Position numbers and translations under genes: made by a program. Shown here piece after piece: positions 46,289 through 55,394 of a stretch of DNA of 64,000 nt. The notes beneath the pieces were generated by a model. That model was given only the letters and a program-made list of their open reading frames with translations, ran no database searches and was not told where the DNA came from. The stretch comes from Candidatus Leptovillus gracilis (GTDB lineage: Bacteria; Chloroflexota; Anaerolineae; Promineifilales; Promineifilaceae): positions 62,001-126,000 of the forward strand of contig JADJXA010000027.1 in the NCBI GenBank assembly GCA_016716065.1, written 5' to 3'. Each line of letters opens with the position of its first letter. Positions within the stretch are counted from its first letter, which is position 1.

Positions 46289-47074
46289 TACCTGCTCATC
46301 CTCTTTGCCCATGGCTTGAGCGGTTTGCGAATGCAAAACAGCAGCATGATGCGCGAGCTGGCCAGTCATGGTTATGTCGTGGCGGCCATGGACCACACCT
46401 ACGCCAACGCCATCACTATTTTCCCCGACGGCCGCGCCATCCTTTACGACCCGTGCCGTCTCTTTTCCGTCTTACCCAACTGCGCCACCAACTACGTGGA
46501 CGGCAGCACCCTGGTGCGGCAGTGGGCCGACGATATGGCCTTTTTGCTGAACACCATCGCCGCCTGGGACGAGACGACCGGGGGCATCCTGGCGGGCAAG
46601 GTGGCAGTGGAGCGGGTAGGCGTGTTCGGCCACTCCACCGGCGGTGGGGCAGCGCTGCAATTTTGCCTGGACGACTCTCGCTGCGTCGCCGGATTGGGCC
46701 TGGACGCCTGGCTGCTGCCGGTTGACCGGCGGGCGTTAACCGAACCCCCGCCACAGCCGTTCCTCTTTCTCAACACGCCGGACTGGCTGGGTGCGGAGAA
46801 CCAGGCTCACGGCCGCGCTCTGCTGGAAGCGCTGAACGTAGGCTTTGAGTTGACTCTGGCGGGGACGGGCCATTATGATTTTAGCGACATCGTCCTGCTC
46901 TCGCCGCTGACGGCCCGCCTGGGCATCTCCGGCGAAATTGACAGCCTGTACAGTTTGCAGCTGCAGAACCAGGTCGTTTTGTCCTTTTTCAACCGGTATC
47001 TGCGGCTGGCGGATGATGATTTCCTGGAACGGCCGTCGCCCTACCCGGAGTTGACGATCCGGCGGGTCAAGTGA
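46214..47074 (+). CDS. Chimeric PAF-acetylhydrolase-like esterase with BtuD-derived N terminus
   Basis: The first ~25 residues (GTG start, LIVLHDLNLASLYADR) come from the BtuD H-loop region. From YLLILFAHGLSG on it is an alpha/beta hydrolase of the platelet-activating-factor acetylhydrolase type: oxyanion AHGLSG, nucleophile GHSTGG (Ser ~141), acid in GLDAW and His in GTGHYDFSD. The usual N-terminal ~60-100 residues of such enzymes are missing, replaced by the duplicate. The fusion is in frame. The region 46073-46205 upstream holds only interspersed repeat sequence (GTCATGCTGAGCGGAG type), so the native start and promoter were probably lost. Confidence 0.8.
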   Translation: MLIVLHDLNLASLYADRVALLVDGRYLLILFAHGLSGLRMQNSSMMRELASHGYVVAAMDHTYANAITIFPDGRAILYDPCRLFSVLPNCATNYVDGSTLVRQWADDMAFLLNTIAAWDETTGGILAGKVAVERVGVFGHSTGGGAALQFCLDDSRCVAGLGLDAWLLPVDRRALTEPPPQPFLFLNTPDWLGAENQAHGRALLEALNVGFELTLAGTGHYDFSDIVLLSPLTARLGISGEIDSLYSLQLQNQVVLSFFNRYLRLADDDFLERPSPYPELTIRRVK

Positions 47075-47158
47075 AGATAGGCTGGGCGGGAACGGCCGTC
47101 GCTGCCTTCGGTCCGGCCCGGCGCTGTGGCTGTATCAGGCGCAGTTGAAGGAGAATCT

Positions 47159-47266
47159 ATGAGCAAAGTTAACTCTCCATTGCCTACATCACAGCCCCCC
47201 AAAGCGCTTATAATAAAACTGCAAGTCCATCGTCGCTGCGGTCGGCGACTACCAAATTCGCATTAG
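47159..47266 (+). pseudogene. Short reading frame or gene-start remnant
   Basis: AAGGAG precedes ATG and 35 codons (MSKVNSPLPTSQPPKALIIK). Just upstream a frame reading ALWLYQAQLKENL ends at the overlapping TGA, as in a coupled gene pair. Both look like scraps of an eroded operon. Nothing else is recognised in 47075-47373. Confidence 0.35.
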
Positions 47267-47373
47267 GAGGTGATATTGAGCATATTCTGTTAGAATTTCT
47301 CCGCATCACACCCCGCATCAATCCTCCCTGGTCACTTTATTTACCTCAGTCCATGATCACTTAAAGGAGATAG

Positions 47374-49581
47374 ATGATGAGTCACAAATCCGTTACACTT
47401 CGCTCAACGGCCGTTCTGCTCTTCTTCATCGCCATGTTGGCGGCCATTTTTTACACAGCCGGCCGCACAATTGCCCAAACGAATTCCCCAGACGCATCCC
47501 CAACCGTTCATCTCACCAGCAACGGTATCCGGCTGGAGAGCGGCCTTCCCCTGCCAGCATTCCAATTTTTGCCGCCGCAAGTCTCGGCCGATGGCTCCGT
47601 TCGCCCGCTAGGCGGTCGTTTTAGCGCCATCGGCCGGGTAATAGACCCCATCCAGGAGCCGTACCTCAACCAACCCCGCTTCACCGTCTTTAACGAAGAC
47701 ACCAACAGCGTCCTGGAGCAATATGGGGCAACCGGCGGATTCTACGCCTATAACTCAACCGAGGCATTTGGCGAAACATCGCGCGGCGGCGTTAATCCGG
47801 TTATCGCGCAGCAGTTAGCCTGCCAGGTTCTCTACGGCAACAATCAAATGCTGCTGCCGGACAATAGTCTCATCGGCACGCCTGATGTGCAGTTTTGTGA
47901 CTACGATTTCAGCAGCAACCCGTATGACGTCTCTCCCATTCAGGCTGCTGCCGCCGACGCCGCCGGGCGTAGTTTGGGCAGCGCCGAGACCATCGGCATT
48001 GTGGTGCAGGTTCCGATGGTGGTGAAGACCGGCCAATTCAGCCAGGTGCCTCAGGTAGAACTTGGCGGCGCGGGCGGCCATATCTCGCTGCTGTTCCGCA
48101 CTACCGATGTCACTGAAGGGGGCTTTTCGTTAGACAACCAGGTGCCGGGCTTGGGCGCGGTGGCGCTGCCTTTCTACGGCCGTTCGCTGCAATTTCTCGG
48201 CAACTTCCCCACTCGTGATCTGGCCGATGTGCAGACCGAAGTGGAAGCGCAGGTCGAAGGCAGCTACCCCGATGCGACCAGCATCAATGTGCCGCCGCCG
48301 GTCTTACGCTATATGGCTGGCGATGCCGCTCAGGCGCAAACTGTGTTGGAGCCGATGTTTGAGTTTGAAGATATTGAAGTGGTGGTGGACGGCGAGACGA
48401 TCATCCTGCGCGGCATTATCATACCGGCGCTGGAAACGGGCAGCGGTGGCTTTGGGCCAGATGTAGCCATTATCTCCCCGGACGAAGGCAGCCCCTTTAT
48501 GCCGGGAACGGCCGTTGACCTGACAGGTTCTATCACTGCCGGGCAAGCCCCCTACACCTACACCTGGAGCCTGAACGATGGCACGGTGCTGGCAGCAGGC
48601 ACACTGGCTGTGCCAGGGGAAACTTCCACCACGGCCACCGATTTACCGGCCGATTCCCATGGCGGCTTCCCGGCCCCGATTATCGTCTTGCTGGAAGTGG
48701 AAGATGGCGTCGGCGCAGTGCGCCAGGATACGCTCACCCTTGTCCCGGCCGTCGCCCCCAGTCTCTATCTGCCAACTATCACAAAGAACAGCGCGGCCAG
48801 TTTGTCGGCCTCGACGACTCCCTTCCAACCCCTGGCTGAGCGTGGACCGGCAGCGATAACGGCCGTTTACCGCTTTGGCGTCCATGCCGGTTCCGACTAT
48901 CCCCCCTACGGCGCAGGCGGCGCCGACCTCCCCGGCGTCATCCCCGACGCCTCTGGCTTCCGCACCGCCATGCTCAACTACGGCTGGACCTCCACCTACA
49001 ATTGGTGGAACGCTTCCGCCTGGGAAAAAGATTGGCGGGATTGCGGTCTGGGCGGCATTGATTGTTCCCAGGGCGTAGACCGGGTAGATTTTGCCTACTA
49101 CGCTGGTCATGCCGGCGCTGGTGGTCTCAGCCTGCCTTCCAACAAAGATAGCTCCTGGTTCGATGGGGCCAACGCCCGCTACTCCACCTTGCGCTGGGCC
49201 GGGTTTGCCGCCTGCCAACCCCTGCGCGTCCAGGGCTTCCCGGCCGGTTCAGAGCCAATCCGCCGCTGGTTCGGCGCATTCCAGGGCGCTCACATGCTGC
49301 TGGGCTATAACAGCAACATGCGCGATGTCGCCTTTGGCCCCCGCCTGGTAGACAACATGCGCCCCGTCACCTTCTTCGGCATTACCCTGTTCCAACGCAG
49401 CATTCGTGAGGCCTGGGTGCAAACCGCTTTCCAAATGAACGCCGGTAAACCGGCCTACATCTACGCCATCGGGACCAATGGTGTTAACCCGGTCAACAAC
49501 GTGCTGCCGCGCTCTGGCGATCCGGCGCTGCCCCGGCCCTATCCGGTGGCTTCTTACAACTGGGTCTGGTGGAATGAGTAA
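47374..49581 (+). CDS. Secreted protein with C-terminal DUF6345-like domain
   Basis: AAAGGAGAT precedes MMSHKSVTL. A signal helix is followed by an ~420-residue N-terminal region of unknown fold, an Ig-like domain (DVAIISPDEGSPF...GSITAGQAPYTYTWSLNDGT), the tail-like motif LYLPTITKN and then ~240 C-terminal residues. The last part (AYYAGHAGAGGLSLPS, LRWAGFAACQPLRV, FGAFQGAHMLLGYNS) matches the DUF6345-type pattern as I recall it, with GH/AC/GAH blocks reminiscent of caspase-like folds. That a His (YAGHAG) and a Cys (AACQ) pair catalytically is a guess. It stands as a single gene. Confidence 0.7.
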   Translation: MMSHKSVTLRSTAVLLFFIAMLAAIFYTAGRTIAQTNSPDASPTVHLTSNGIRLESGLPLPAFQFLPPQVSADGSVRPLGGRFSAIGRVIDPIQEPYLNQPRFTVFNEDTNSVLEQYGATGGFYAYNSTEAFGETSRGGVNPVIAQQLACQVLYGNNQMLLPDNSLIGTPDVQFCDYDFSSNPYDVSPIQAAAADAAGRSLGSAETIGIVVQVPMVVKTGQFSQVPQVELGGAGGHISLLFRTTDVTEGGFSLDNQVPGLGAVALPFYGRSLQFLGNFPTRDLADVQTEVEAQVEGSYPDATSINVPPPVLRYMAGDAAQAQTVLEPMFEFEDIEVVVDGETIILRGIIIPALETGSGGFGPDVAIISPDEGSPFMPGTAVDLTGSITAGQAPYTYTWSLNDGTVLAAGTLAVPGETSTTATDLPADSHGGFPAPIIVLLEVEDGVGAVRQDTLTLVPAVAPSLYLPTITKNSAASLSASTTPFQPLAERGPAAITAVYRFGVHAGSDYPPYGAGGADLPGVIPDASGFRTAMLNYGWTSTYNWWNASAWEKDWRDCGLGGIDCSQGVDRVDFAYYAGHAGAGGLSLPSNKDSSWFDGANARYSTLRWAGFAACQPLRVQGFPAGSEPIRRWFGAFQGAHMLLGYNSNMRDVAFGPRLVDNMRPVTFFGITLFQRSIREAWVQTAFQMNAGKPAYIYAIGTNGVNPVNNVLPRSGDPALPRPYPVASYNWVWWNE

Positions 49582-49818
49582 CTGAGCGCAAGTCGGGCGA
49601 GACGGGTGGGGATTGAGGTCTTGGTGAATTGTAAAGCATCTCCTGCAAAGTGCCGTGAACCATGCCGATTCGCGGAATATAGCTTCGTAGTGGGCATACG
49701 TCTCAGAACCTTGTCCGGGCCAGTCCGCCGACGGCCGTTCAACCAGCCTTCACCCACGCATAGCCCACTCCCCAATGATACGAGGCTTGCTTCCGGGGAA
49801 ATGGCCTTGAGAGGGTGG

Positions 49819-50622
49819 TCATTTGGTGGTGTTAAGAGGAAGCAGCGTAGCCCTGGGGCTGTGCCCAGGCACAATCGGCGTGACAAGGTAAAAAACATAC
49901 CCATACCAGGCTGAGTAGTGGCGGTACAGCTCAATCTCCGCCTGTTCCGCATCCAGAACGCGCTGCGCCTCGGTATTGTCCCCGTACTGCTCGCGCAGCG
50001 CGGTGATGCGTGCGGCTATGGGATGATAGTAATTGTCCCACCAGGCGCTCTCCGGCAGCACAAAATGGCCCAGGGCGCGATAGCCTGCGGCCGTCAGGCG
50101 GGCCAGATTCTCCTCGATGGTAGCCATTTCCGGGTACTCCATTCGCCAAAAAGCGGCGGCCTCGGCGGGCGGGTTCGGTTTCAGCCAGGTGAGATCGGTC
50201 ACGGCGACAAAGCCGCCTGGCTTCAGCAATCTGCGCCACTCGCGCAGCCCTCGCTCAAAGCCGATGATGTAGATCGCCCCCTCCGACCAGATCAGGTCGA
50301 ACGGCTCGGCGAAATCGAGGTCGAACATGGAGGCGTTCAGCGGTCGGATGCGCTCGGACAAGCCGGCCCGCGCTGCCCGGCGGGTCAGGTCGTCTAAGAA
50401 GGGCTGGTGGTTATCAACGGCCGTTATCATCCCCCCACTCGCCCGCGCCAACACCACCGTCTGCGCCCCAGGGCCGCAGCCAACATCCAGAATTCGGGGG
50501 GCGGGGGGCAGGTCGGGCAGCATAGCCAGGGCTTGCCGCGTCGCTTCATCGCTGCCGGGCGCTTCGCGGGGTAAATCGCGGTGAACGGCCCAGAAAATCT
50601 CTTGCGCGAATGAATGGGTCAT
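49819..50622 (-). CDS. Class I SAM-dependent methyltransferase
   Basis: The 267-residue protein has motif I ILDVGCGPGAQT, acidic loop AVDNHQPFL, motif IV SEGAIYIIGF and post-motif LLKPGGFVAVTDLTW, the standard Rossmann methyltransferase layout of UbiE/CmoA-like small-molecule enzymes. The substrate is unknown. ~130 bp separate it from the response-regulator gene, most of it a 16-bp tandem repeat. The 49582-49818 stretch downstream holds no recognised gene. Confidence 0.9.
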   Translation of the reverse strand: MTHSFAQEIFWAVHRDLPREAPGSDEATRQALAMLPDLPPAPRILDVGCGPGAQTVVLARASGGMITAVDNHQPFLDDLTRRAARAGLSERIRPLNASMFDLDFAEPFDLIWSEGAIYIIGFERGLREWRRLLKPGGFVAVTDLTWLKPNPPAEAAAFWRMEYPEMATIEENLARLTAAGYRALGHFVLPESAWWDNYYHPIAARITALREQYGDNTEAQRVLDAEQAEIELYRHYSAWYGYVFYLVTPIVPGHSPRATLLPLNTTK

Positions 50623-50664
50623 CGTTTCTCCTTTTCACGTAAAACCCGGCTATAAACCGGCGCT

Positions 50665-50776
50665 GTCGTTGCGACAACTTGTCGTTGCGACAACTTGTCG
50701 TTGCGACAACTTGTCGTTGCGACGACTTGTCGTTGCGACTACTTGTCGTTGCGACTATTTGTCGTTGCGACTACTT
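50665..50776. repeat. Seven tandem copies of a 16-bp repeat
   Basis: GTCGTTGCGACAACTT is repeated seven times (the first three identical, the last four differing at one or two positions). The last copy and a half run into the 3' end of the response-regulator gene, which ends SSRNDK at 50755. Each unit can form a small GTTG-CGA-CAAC hairpin. Confidence 0.95.
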
Positions 50777-51420
50777 GGCGAATGGGGCAACATGCCCCGC
50801 TGCATGGCGACGGCAATCGCCTCCGCCCGCGATTCTACCCCCATCTTGTTGTAGATGTTGGTCAGGTGGGCTTTCACGGTGCGCTCGGCCACGCCCAGCT
50901 GTTGGGCGATCTCTTTGTTGCGGTCGCCGCGGGCCACGGCCGTTAACACCATCAGCTCCCGCTCCGTCAGGGTTTCATCGGCAACGGCCGTTGTCCCTTG
51001 TTCGACCGGTTGCGGCTGCAGCGCCCGCTGCAAAATCTCCGGTTGCAGCAGCGTCTCCCCCTGCGCGGCGGCGCGAATGGTGCGAAACAGCGTCTCGCGG
51101 CCGGTATCCTTCAGCAAAAAGCTGCGCGCCCCCGCCTGCAACCCCTGGCGCAGCAGATCATCCTCGTTGTAGGTAGTCAGGATGATGATGGCGATTTCCG
51201 GCCATTGGGCGCGAATGTGGCCGATAGCTTCCAGGCCATCCATGCCCGGCATCCGCAAATCCATCAGCACGACATCCGGCTGTAATTCCCCGGCCAGGCG
51301 CACGGCCGTTGCCCCATCCGCCGCCTCGCCCACCACCGCAATATCCCCTTCCAGGCTGAGAATCAGCTGCAATCCCTCACGCACCACCAGATGGTCATCA
51401 ACAATCAAGACGCGGATCAT
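50755..51420 (-). CDS. NarL/LuxR-type response regulator
   Basis: The receiver domain has the acidic pair VDDH, the phosphorylated Asp in VLMDLRMPG (D54), Thr in ILTTYN and Lys in LLKD. The C-terminal LuxR-type helix-turn-helix is LTERELMVLTAVARGDRNKEIAQQLGVAERTVKAHLTNIYNKMGV. It follows the histidine kinase gene by 43 bp on the same strand, so the two form a two-component pair. The divergent ABC-2 exporter is a likely target. Confidence 0.95.
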   Translation of the reverse strand: MIRVLIVDDHLVVREGLQLILSLEGDIAVVGEAADGATAVRLAGELQPDVVLMDLRMPGMDGLEAIGHIRAQWPEIAIIILTTYNEDDLLRQGLQAGARSFLLKDTGRETLFRTIRAAAQGETLLQPEILQRALQPQPVEQGTTAVADETLTERELMVLTAVARGDRNKEIAQQLGVAERTVKAHLTNIYNKMGVESRAEAIAVAMQRGMLPHSPSSRNDK

Positions 51421-51463
51421 AAAACCTCTTTAGCGAGAGCGAGAGTACCCTCTTCCTCTAGCT

Positions 51464-52681
51464 CTAGCTCTCGCTCTGGCTTACTCTTAGGCGCAGGGTG
51501 GTTCCCGCGCCGGGCTGGCTTTCGATGCTGAATTGGCCGCCGGTTAGCCGCGCCCGTTCGCGCAGCCCGATCAGGCCATAATGCCCGGCCGGGGTAGACT
51601 GCTGCGGGTCGAAGCCCCGGCCATTGTCGCGCAGGGCGAGGTGATAACGGCCGTTATCCCCATCAATAGTCAGCCAAACGGCCGTTGCCTGGGCGTGGCG
51701 GGCCACATTACTCAACCCCTCGCGCACAAAACGGGCCGCCTGCTCCGCCCCCTGCTCATCTAACGCCCATGTCTCCGGCAGCACCAGATGGCAGGGGATG
51801 CCGGTCATCTGCGTAAACTGCGCCGCCTCGCGCTCAATCGTTTCTGGCAGCGATGCCGGGTAAGCGCGTAAATCGTCAATGGCGCGGCGAGCGTCTTGCA
51901 GCGTGGCGCGGGCGCGGCTCTTGGCCTGCGCGGCAATCTGCGCCGCGCGCTCTGGCTGCTCCCGCTCCAGGCTGGCTTCCAGCGCTTCCAGTTGCAATAC
52001 CAACCCGGCTACCCCTTGCGCCAGGGTGTCGTGCAGCTCCCGTGCCATGCGCTGTCGCTCGGTTTGCAGCGTCAACTGCTCCACCCGCTGCGCGTATTCG
52101 GCCAACTGCCGGTGGGCCGCTTCCAATTCGCCCAGCAGCCTTTGCGCTTCCTGTCGGGCATTCATCTGCTGCACAAAAAGCAGCACATAGGTAAAGACAA
52201 AGAGCAGCATGACCGTGGCCAACATTAGCCAGGTGGTCAGCGCCTGCTCCCCGCCCACCCAGGCCAACGTCAGCAGCAGCAAGACCAGAAAGCCTACCAA
52301 CGCCGCCAGGGAACGCCGCCAATCTTGCAGCATCCCCACCGTCTCCCCGGCCAAGGCCACAATCAGGCCAAAGGCGATGGCCGCGCTCTGGCTGAGCCAC
52401 ACCAGCGCCAGGATGAGCGCTACCTGGAGCGGCAGATAGGCGGCCAGGCGACGGCCGTCGGATACAAAGAAGGGGCTGAGCAGGTGCAGCAGGGCGTGGC
52501 CCCCCATAAGCAGGGTGAAGAAGATGACCTGGGGCGGTTGGCGCAGGCTGGGCGTCTCGTAGAGGGCGACGATGGCGAGGAAGGTCAGCGCGGCCAGCAG
52601 GATGATGAAAAACGGCCGTGTGGTACGCAGTTCCTCTCTGATTTGCGGGTCAATCGGCAAAAAACGGCTCATGGCCTCCAT
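51464..52681 (-). CDS. DesK/LiaS-type sensor histidine kinase
   Basis: The start is at 52681 or 52672. Four or five N-terminal helices (FFIILLAALTFLAIVALY...; VMLLFVFTYVLLFV) form an intramembrane sensor with little extracellular loop. A coiled coil follows, then a HisKA_3 box (RMARELHDTLAQGVAGLVLQ, phosphorylated His) and a HATPase domain (EGLSNVARHAQAT; LRDNGRGF; GLIGLRERARLTGG). Kinases of this type sense membrane state or cell-envelope stress. It transfers phosphate to the adjacent LuxR-type regulator. Confidence 0.93.
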   Translation of the reverse strand: MEAMSRFLPIDPQIREELRTTRPFFIILLAALTFLAIVALYETPSLRQPPQVIFFTLLMGGHALLHLLSPFFVSDGRRLAAYLPLQVALILALVWLSQSAAIAFGLIVALAGETVGMLQDWRRSLAALVGFLVLLLLTLAWVGGEQALTTWLMLATVMLLFVFTYVLLFVQQMNARQEAQRLLGELEAAHRQLAEYAQRVEQLTLQTERQRMARELHDTLAQGVAGLVLQLEALEASLEREQPERAAQIAAQAKSRARATLQDARRAIDDLRAYPASLPETIEREAAQFTQMTGIPCHLVLPETWALDEQGAEQAARFVREGLSNVARHAQATAVWLTIDGDNGRYHLALRDNGRGFDPQQSTPAGHYGLIGLRERARLTGGQFSIESQPGAGTTLRLRVSQSES

Positions 52682-52841
52682 TATAACAGCATCTCCCCCG
52701 GTGGATATTGTCCGAAAGGGCATTGTACCAAAGGGCAGTCCCGGCCATGCCCAAAAGCGCGATGTGGCCGAGGCCGGACTTTGCTATCTTATAGGCGTTA
52801 GAGGCCGCGATTACCCCAATCTGCGGCACGAGGAGATACCG

Positions 52842-53753
52842 ATGAACGACATCATGATTGAAGTAGAAGGATTGCGTAAACAATATGGCGATTTTGTCGC
52901 CGTGGCCGACGTGGGTTTCACGGTTCGGCGCGGCGAGATTTTTGGACTGCTTGGCCCCAACGGCGCGGGCAAAACCAGCGCGCTGGAATGCCTGGAAGGG
53001 ATTCGCCAGCCAGACGCGGGCAAACTGCGGGTGGCGGGCATTGACCCCACCCGCGAAGCGCGTAAGCTGCGTCAGGTGATTGGGGTGCAGCTTCAGGCGG
53101 CCGGGCTGCCGGAAAGCATCACCCCGGATGAGGTGATGGCTCTCTTTTGCCGCTATCAGGCTGTTGCCCCGCGCTACGATTTACTGGAACGCTTTGGCCT
53201 GACAGTGAAGCGGCGCACCCAATTCCACCAGCTTTCCACCGGGCAGCAGCGCCGTTTGGCGTTGGCGCTGGCTATTGCCCACGAGCCGGCGGTGCTCTTC
53301 CTCGATGAGCCAACGGCCGGGCTGGACGTGAACTCGCGGGCGGAGCTGCATGGGGTGATGGGCGAACTGCGGCAGCAAGGGACAACCATCATCCTGGCGA
53401 CCCACGACATGGCCGAGGCGGAGGCGTTGGCCGACCGGGTGGCGATTTTGCTGAACGGCCGTTTAGCCGCCAGCGGCGCCCCTCTGGAATTAACCGCCGC
53501 CGGGAACGGCCTGACGAAAGTCTCTGTCCATACCCGCGATGGGCTGCTGTTGGCAAACCACACCCCCATCCCGGCCGTGACGCAGCAAACGGTCAAAGAG
53601 CAGTACGCCATCTACTTCAGCCACAACATCGGCCAGACCGTCTCCGCCCTCATCGCCCACATCGCCGACCAGGGGGATGAACTGATAGATTTGCGCGTCG
53701 AACGGCCGTCGCTCGAAGACCGCTTCCTGGAACTAACCAACGAACGGCCGTAA
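52842..53753 (+). CDS. ABC-2 exporter ATP-binding protein controlled by the adjacent two-component system
   Basis: AGGAGAT sets the start at 52842 (MNDIMIEVEGL). Motifs: Walker A GPNGAGKTS, Q-loop VQLQAAGL, signature LSTGQQRRLA, Walker B AVLFLDEPTAG and H-loop THDMAEAE, then a C-terminal extension like that of DrrA-type proteins. The permease follows 50 bp downstream. The gene is divergent from the histidine kinase (160 bp between start codons), the usual arrangement where the regulator activates the exporter. Confidence 0.94.
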   Translation: MNDIMIEVEGLRKQYGDFVAVADVGFTVRRGEIFGLLGPNGAGKTSALECLEGIRQPDAGKLRVAGIDPTREARKLRQVIGVQLQAAGLPESITPDEVMALFCRYQAVAPRYDLLERFGLTVKRRTQFHQLSTGQQRRLALALAIAHEPAVLFLDEPTAGLDVNSRAELHGVMGELRQQGTTIILATHDMAEAEALADRVAILLNGRLAASGAPLELTAAGNGLTKVSVHTRDGLLLANHTPIPAVTQQTVKEQYAIYFSHNIGQTVSALIAHIADQGDELIDLRVERPSLEDRFLELTNERP

Positions 53754-53803
53754 GCCGTATTCCATGACCTGGCGACTACCCGACTTTAGACAAGGAGACT
53801 ACC

Positions 53804-54613
53804 ATGCACGCCTTTACCGCTCACTTCGCTTTTGAATTTCGCAGCGGCATCCGCAACAAAAACCTGCTGCTGCTCAACTACCTCTTTCCGCTCGGCTTCT
53901 ACCTGATGATGGGGCTGATCATGACCGGCATCAACCCCCTCTTCCAGGACACCATCCTGCCGGCCATGACCCTCTTCGCCGTCCTGGCCGCCACCCTGCT
54001 CGGCCTGCCCGACCCGCTGGTCAACGCCCGCGAGAGCGGCATCTTCCGCAGCTACAAAATCAACGGCGTCCCGGCCGCCTCCATCCTGGCGATTCCGGCG
54101 CTGACCACCGCCCTGCACCTGACTGTGGTAATGGCGATTATCAGCCTGACGGCGCCGCTGCTGTTCGACGCCCCCACGCCGCAAAATTGGGGCGCGTTTC
54201 TGCTGGTCTTCGCCGTGGCGACCTTTGCCTGCGCCAGTTGGGGCGTCCTCATCGGCGTGGTCTCGCCCAGCACGCGGATGACGGTGCTGTATGCCCAGGC
54301 CGTCTTTCTGCCCTCCATGCTGATTGGCGGCCTGATGCTGCCCTATGGTATGCTGCCGGAAACGGCCGCTGCCTTCGCCCAACTCTTGCCCGCCACCCAC
54401 GCCATGAACGCCTTCAACGGGCTGGCGATGGGCACAGGGGCCGACTTTAGCCCCTGGGGGTCGCTGGTTGTGCTGCTGCTGAGCGGGCTGTTGGCATTGG
54501 GGTTGGCGGGCTATCTGTTTAGCTGGGACAGCCGTAATACAGAGCGGCGGGGGCATCCGCTGCTGACGCTGCTGGTTTTAACGCCTTTTGTGGTGGGGTT
54601 ACTGGTGTTCTAA
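53804..54613 (+). CDS. ABC-2 type transporter permease
   Basis: AAGGAG precedes MHAFTAHFAFEFRSG. Six membrane helices are visible (NYLFPLGFYLMMGLIM; ILPAMTLFAVLAATLLG; and later LLSGLLALGLAGYLF, LLTLLVLTPFVVGLLVF). The conserved ABC-2 segments RESGIFRSYKINGVP and FLPSMLIGGLMLPYGMLPE are present. It pairs with the upstream ATPase to export an unknown compound, probably a drug or envelope component. Confidence 0.92.
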   Translation: MHAFTAHFAFEFRSGIRNKNLLLLNYLFPLGFYLMMGLIMTGINPLFQDTILPAMTLFAVLAATLLGLPDPLVNARESGIFRSYKINGVPAASILAIPALTTALHLTVVMAIISLTAPLLFDAPTPQNWGAFLLVFAVATFACASWGVLIGVVSPSTRMTVLYAQAVFLPSMLIGGLMLPYGMLPETAAAFAQLLPATHAMNAFNGLAMGTGADFSPWGSLVVLLLSGLLALGLAGYLFSWDSRNTERRGHPLLTLLVLTPFVVGLLVF

Positions 54614-54639
54614 TTTGCTGAGGCAATTATGAAAACACA

Positions 54640-54851
54640 CAGCAATTCTCAATTTGGCATGGGGGTATAGTCGGGGTGGGACGGCGCGGACAGGTAGCAG
54701 CCGCAGCGGACGGCATTTTCCCGCGCCGTCTCGCCCAATGGGACCCAAAGAGGGGCGAGACAGGCGGGAGGCCAGGCTTTGGTGATTGGCAAAGATGCTC
54801 CACCGCCTGTCCCGCCCTGACTATACCCCCATGCCAAATTGAGAATTGCTG
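54640..54851. mobile_element. MITE-like element with 33-bp perfect terminal inverted repeats
   Basis: The ends, starting CAGCAATTCTCAATTTGG, are exact reverse complements over 33 bp. The 212-bp element encodes no protein; inside are GC-rich arms (GGCGCGGACAGG...CCGCGCC) shared with the elements at 62371 and 63452. It lies between the ABC-2 permease and the HsdR remnant. Confidence 0.88.
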
Positions 54852-54972
54852 GGATGGGATGTGTTGATGGTGAAACGGCCGTTTTTCCTCTCGCCTTCAA
54901 GCAAAAGACAGGGTAGGATTGTTGGCCTAGCGTAGCGCTTGAATTTGGGCACGTAGACAGAACGAGAAGCCA

Positions 54973-55277
54973 ATGGTCCACAAAGAAGCAAAAGCCAGAA
55001 TCAAAATCAACAAGCTGTTGGAACAAGCCGGATGGCGTTTTTTTGACGACAAAAACGGCCGTGCCAACATCCAGCTTGAACTCAACGCCAAAATCAGCCA
55101 AACACAGTTCGACGCCTTTGGCGAAAACTTTGAAAGCAGCCAAAACGGGTACGTGGATTTTCTGCTGCTCAACGAAAAAGGGCAGCCCCTTCAATGTCTT
55201 GGAAGCCAAATCGCCAGATCATCACCCGCTACCAGCAAAAAATCACAGAGCGCATCGCCCGCGTCTGGGGAGAATAG
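54973..55277 (+). pseudogene. hsdR: Remnant of type I restriction subunit HsdR (N-terminal piece)
   Basis: The fragment begins INKLLEQAGWRFFDD and GYVDFLLLNEKG, the start of HsdR nuclease domains. It then changes frame, where PFNVLEAKSP supplies the E-x-K of the PD-(D/E)XK site. A further frame change gives RYQQKITERIARVWGE and a stop. No helicase part follows. With at least one, probably two, frameshifts and truncation it is non-functional. One ACGGCCGT lies inside (55057). Confidence 0.75.
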
Positions 55278-55349
55278 GCCAGCAATGGGCCAAACCAGCC
55301 GCGCCAGGATAACAAAAGCTGCTCGCGCCAAGATTGGTCCAATCTTCCC

Positions 55350-55378
55350 TTACGTTATAACCGATAATCAGGTAAAAT
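55350..55378 (+). promoter_or_regulatory. Promoter of the cobalamin riboswitch leader
   Basis: TTACGT (55350-55355), a 17-nt spacer and TAAAAT (55373-55378) make a plausible sigma-70 promoter with a start near 55385, just ahead of the aptamer. Confidence 0.55.
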
Positions 55379-55394
55379 AGGTTCTGTACTTTTC

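Noticed and set aside
50665..50776. Possible CRISPR array
   Set aside because: The 16-bp units are directly contiguous with no spacers and no cas genes are nearby.
50669..51176. Plus-strand frames with VATTCRCD repeats
   Set aside because: They are translations of the 16-bp tandem repeat and of the antisense strand of the response regulator.
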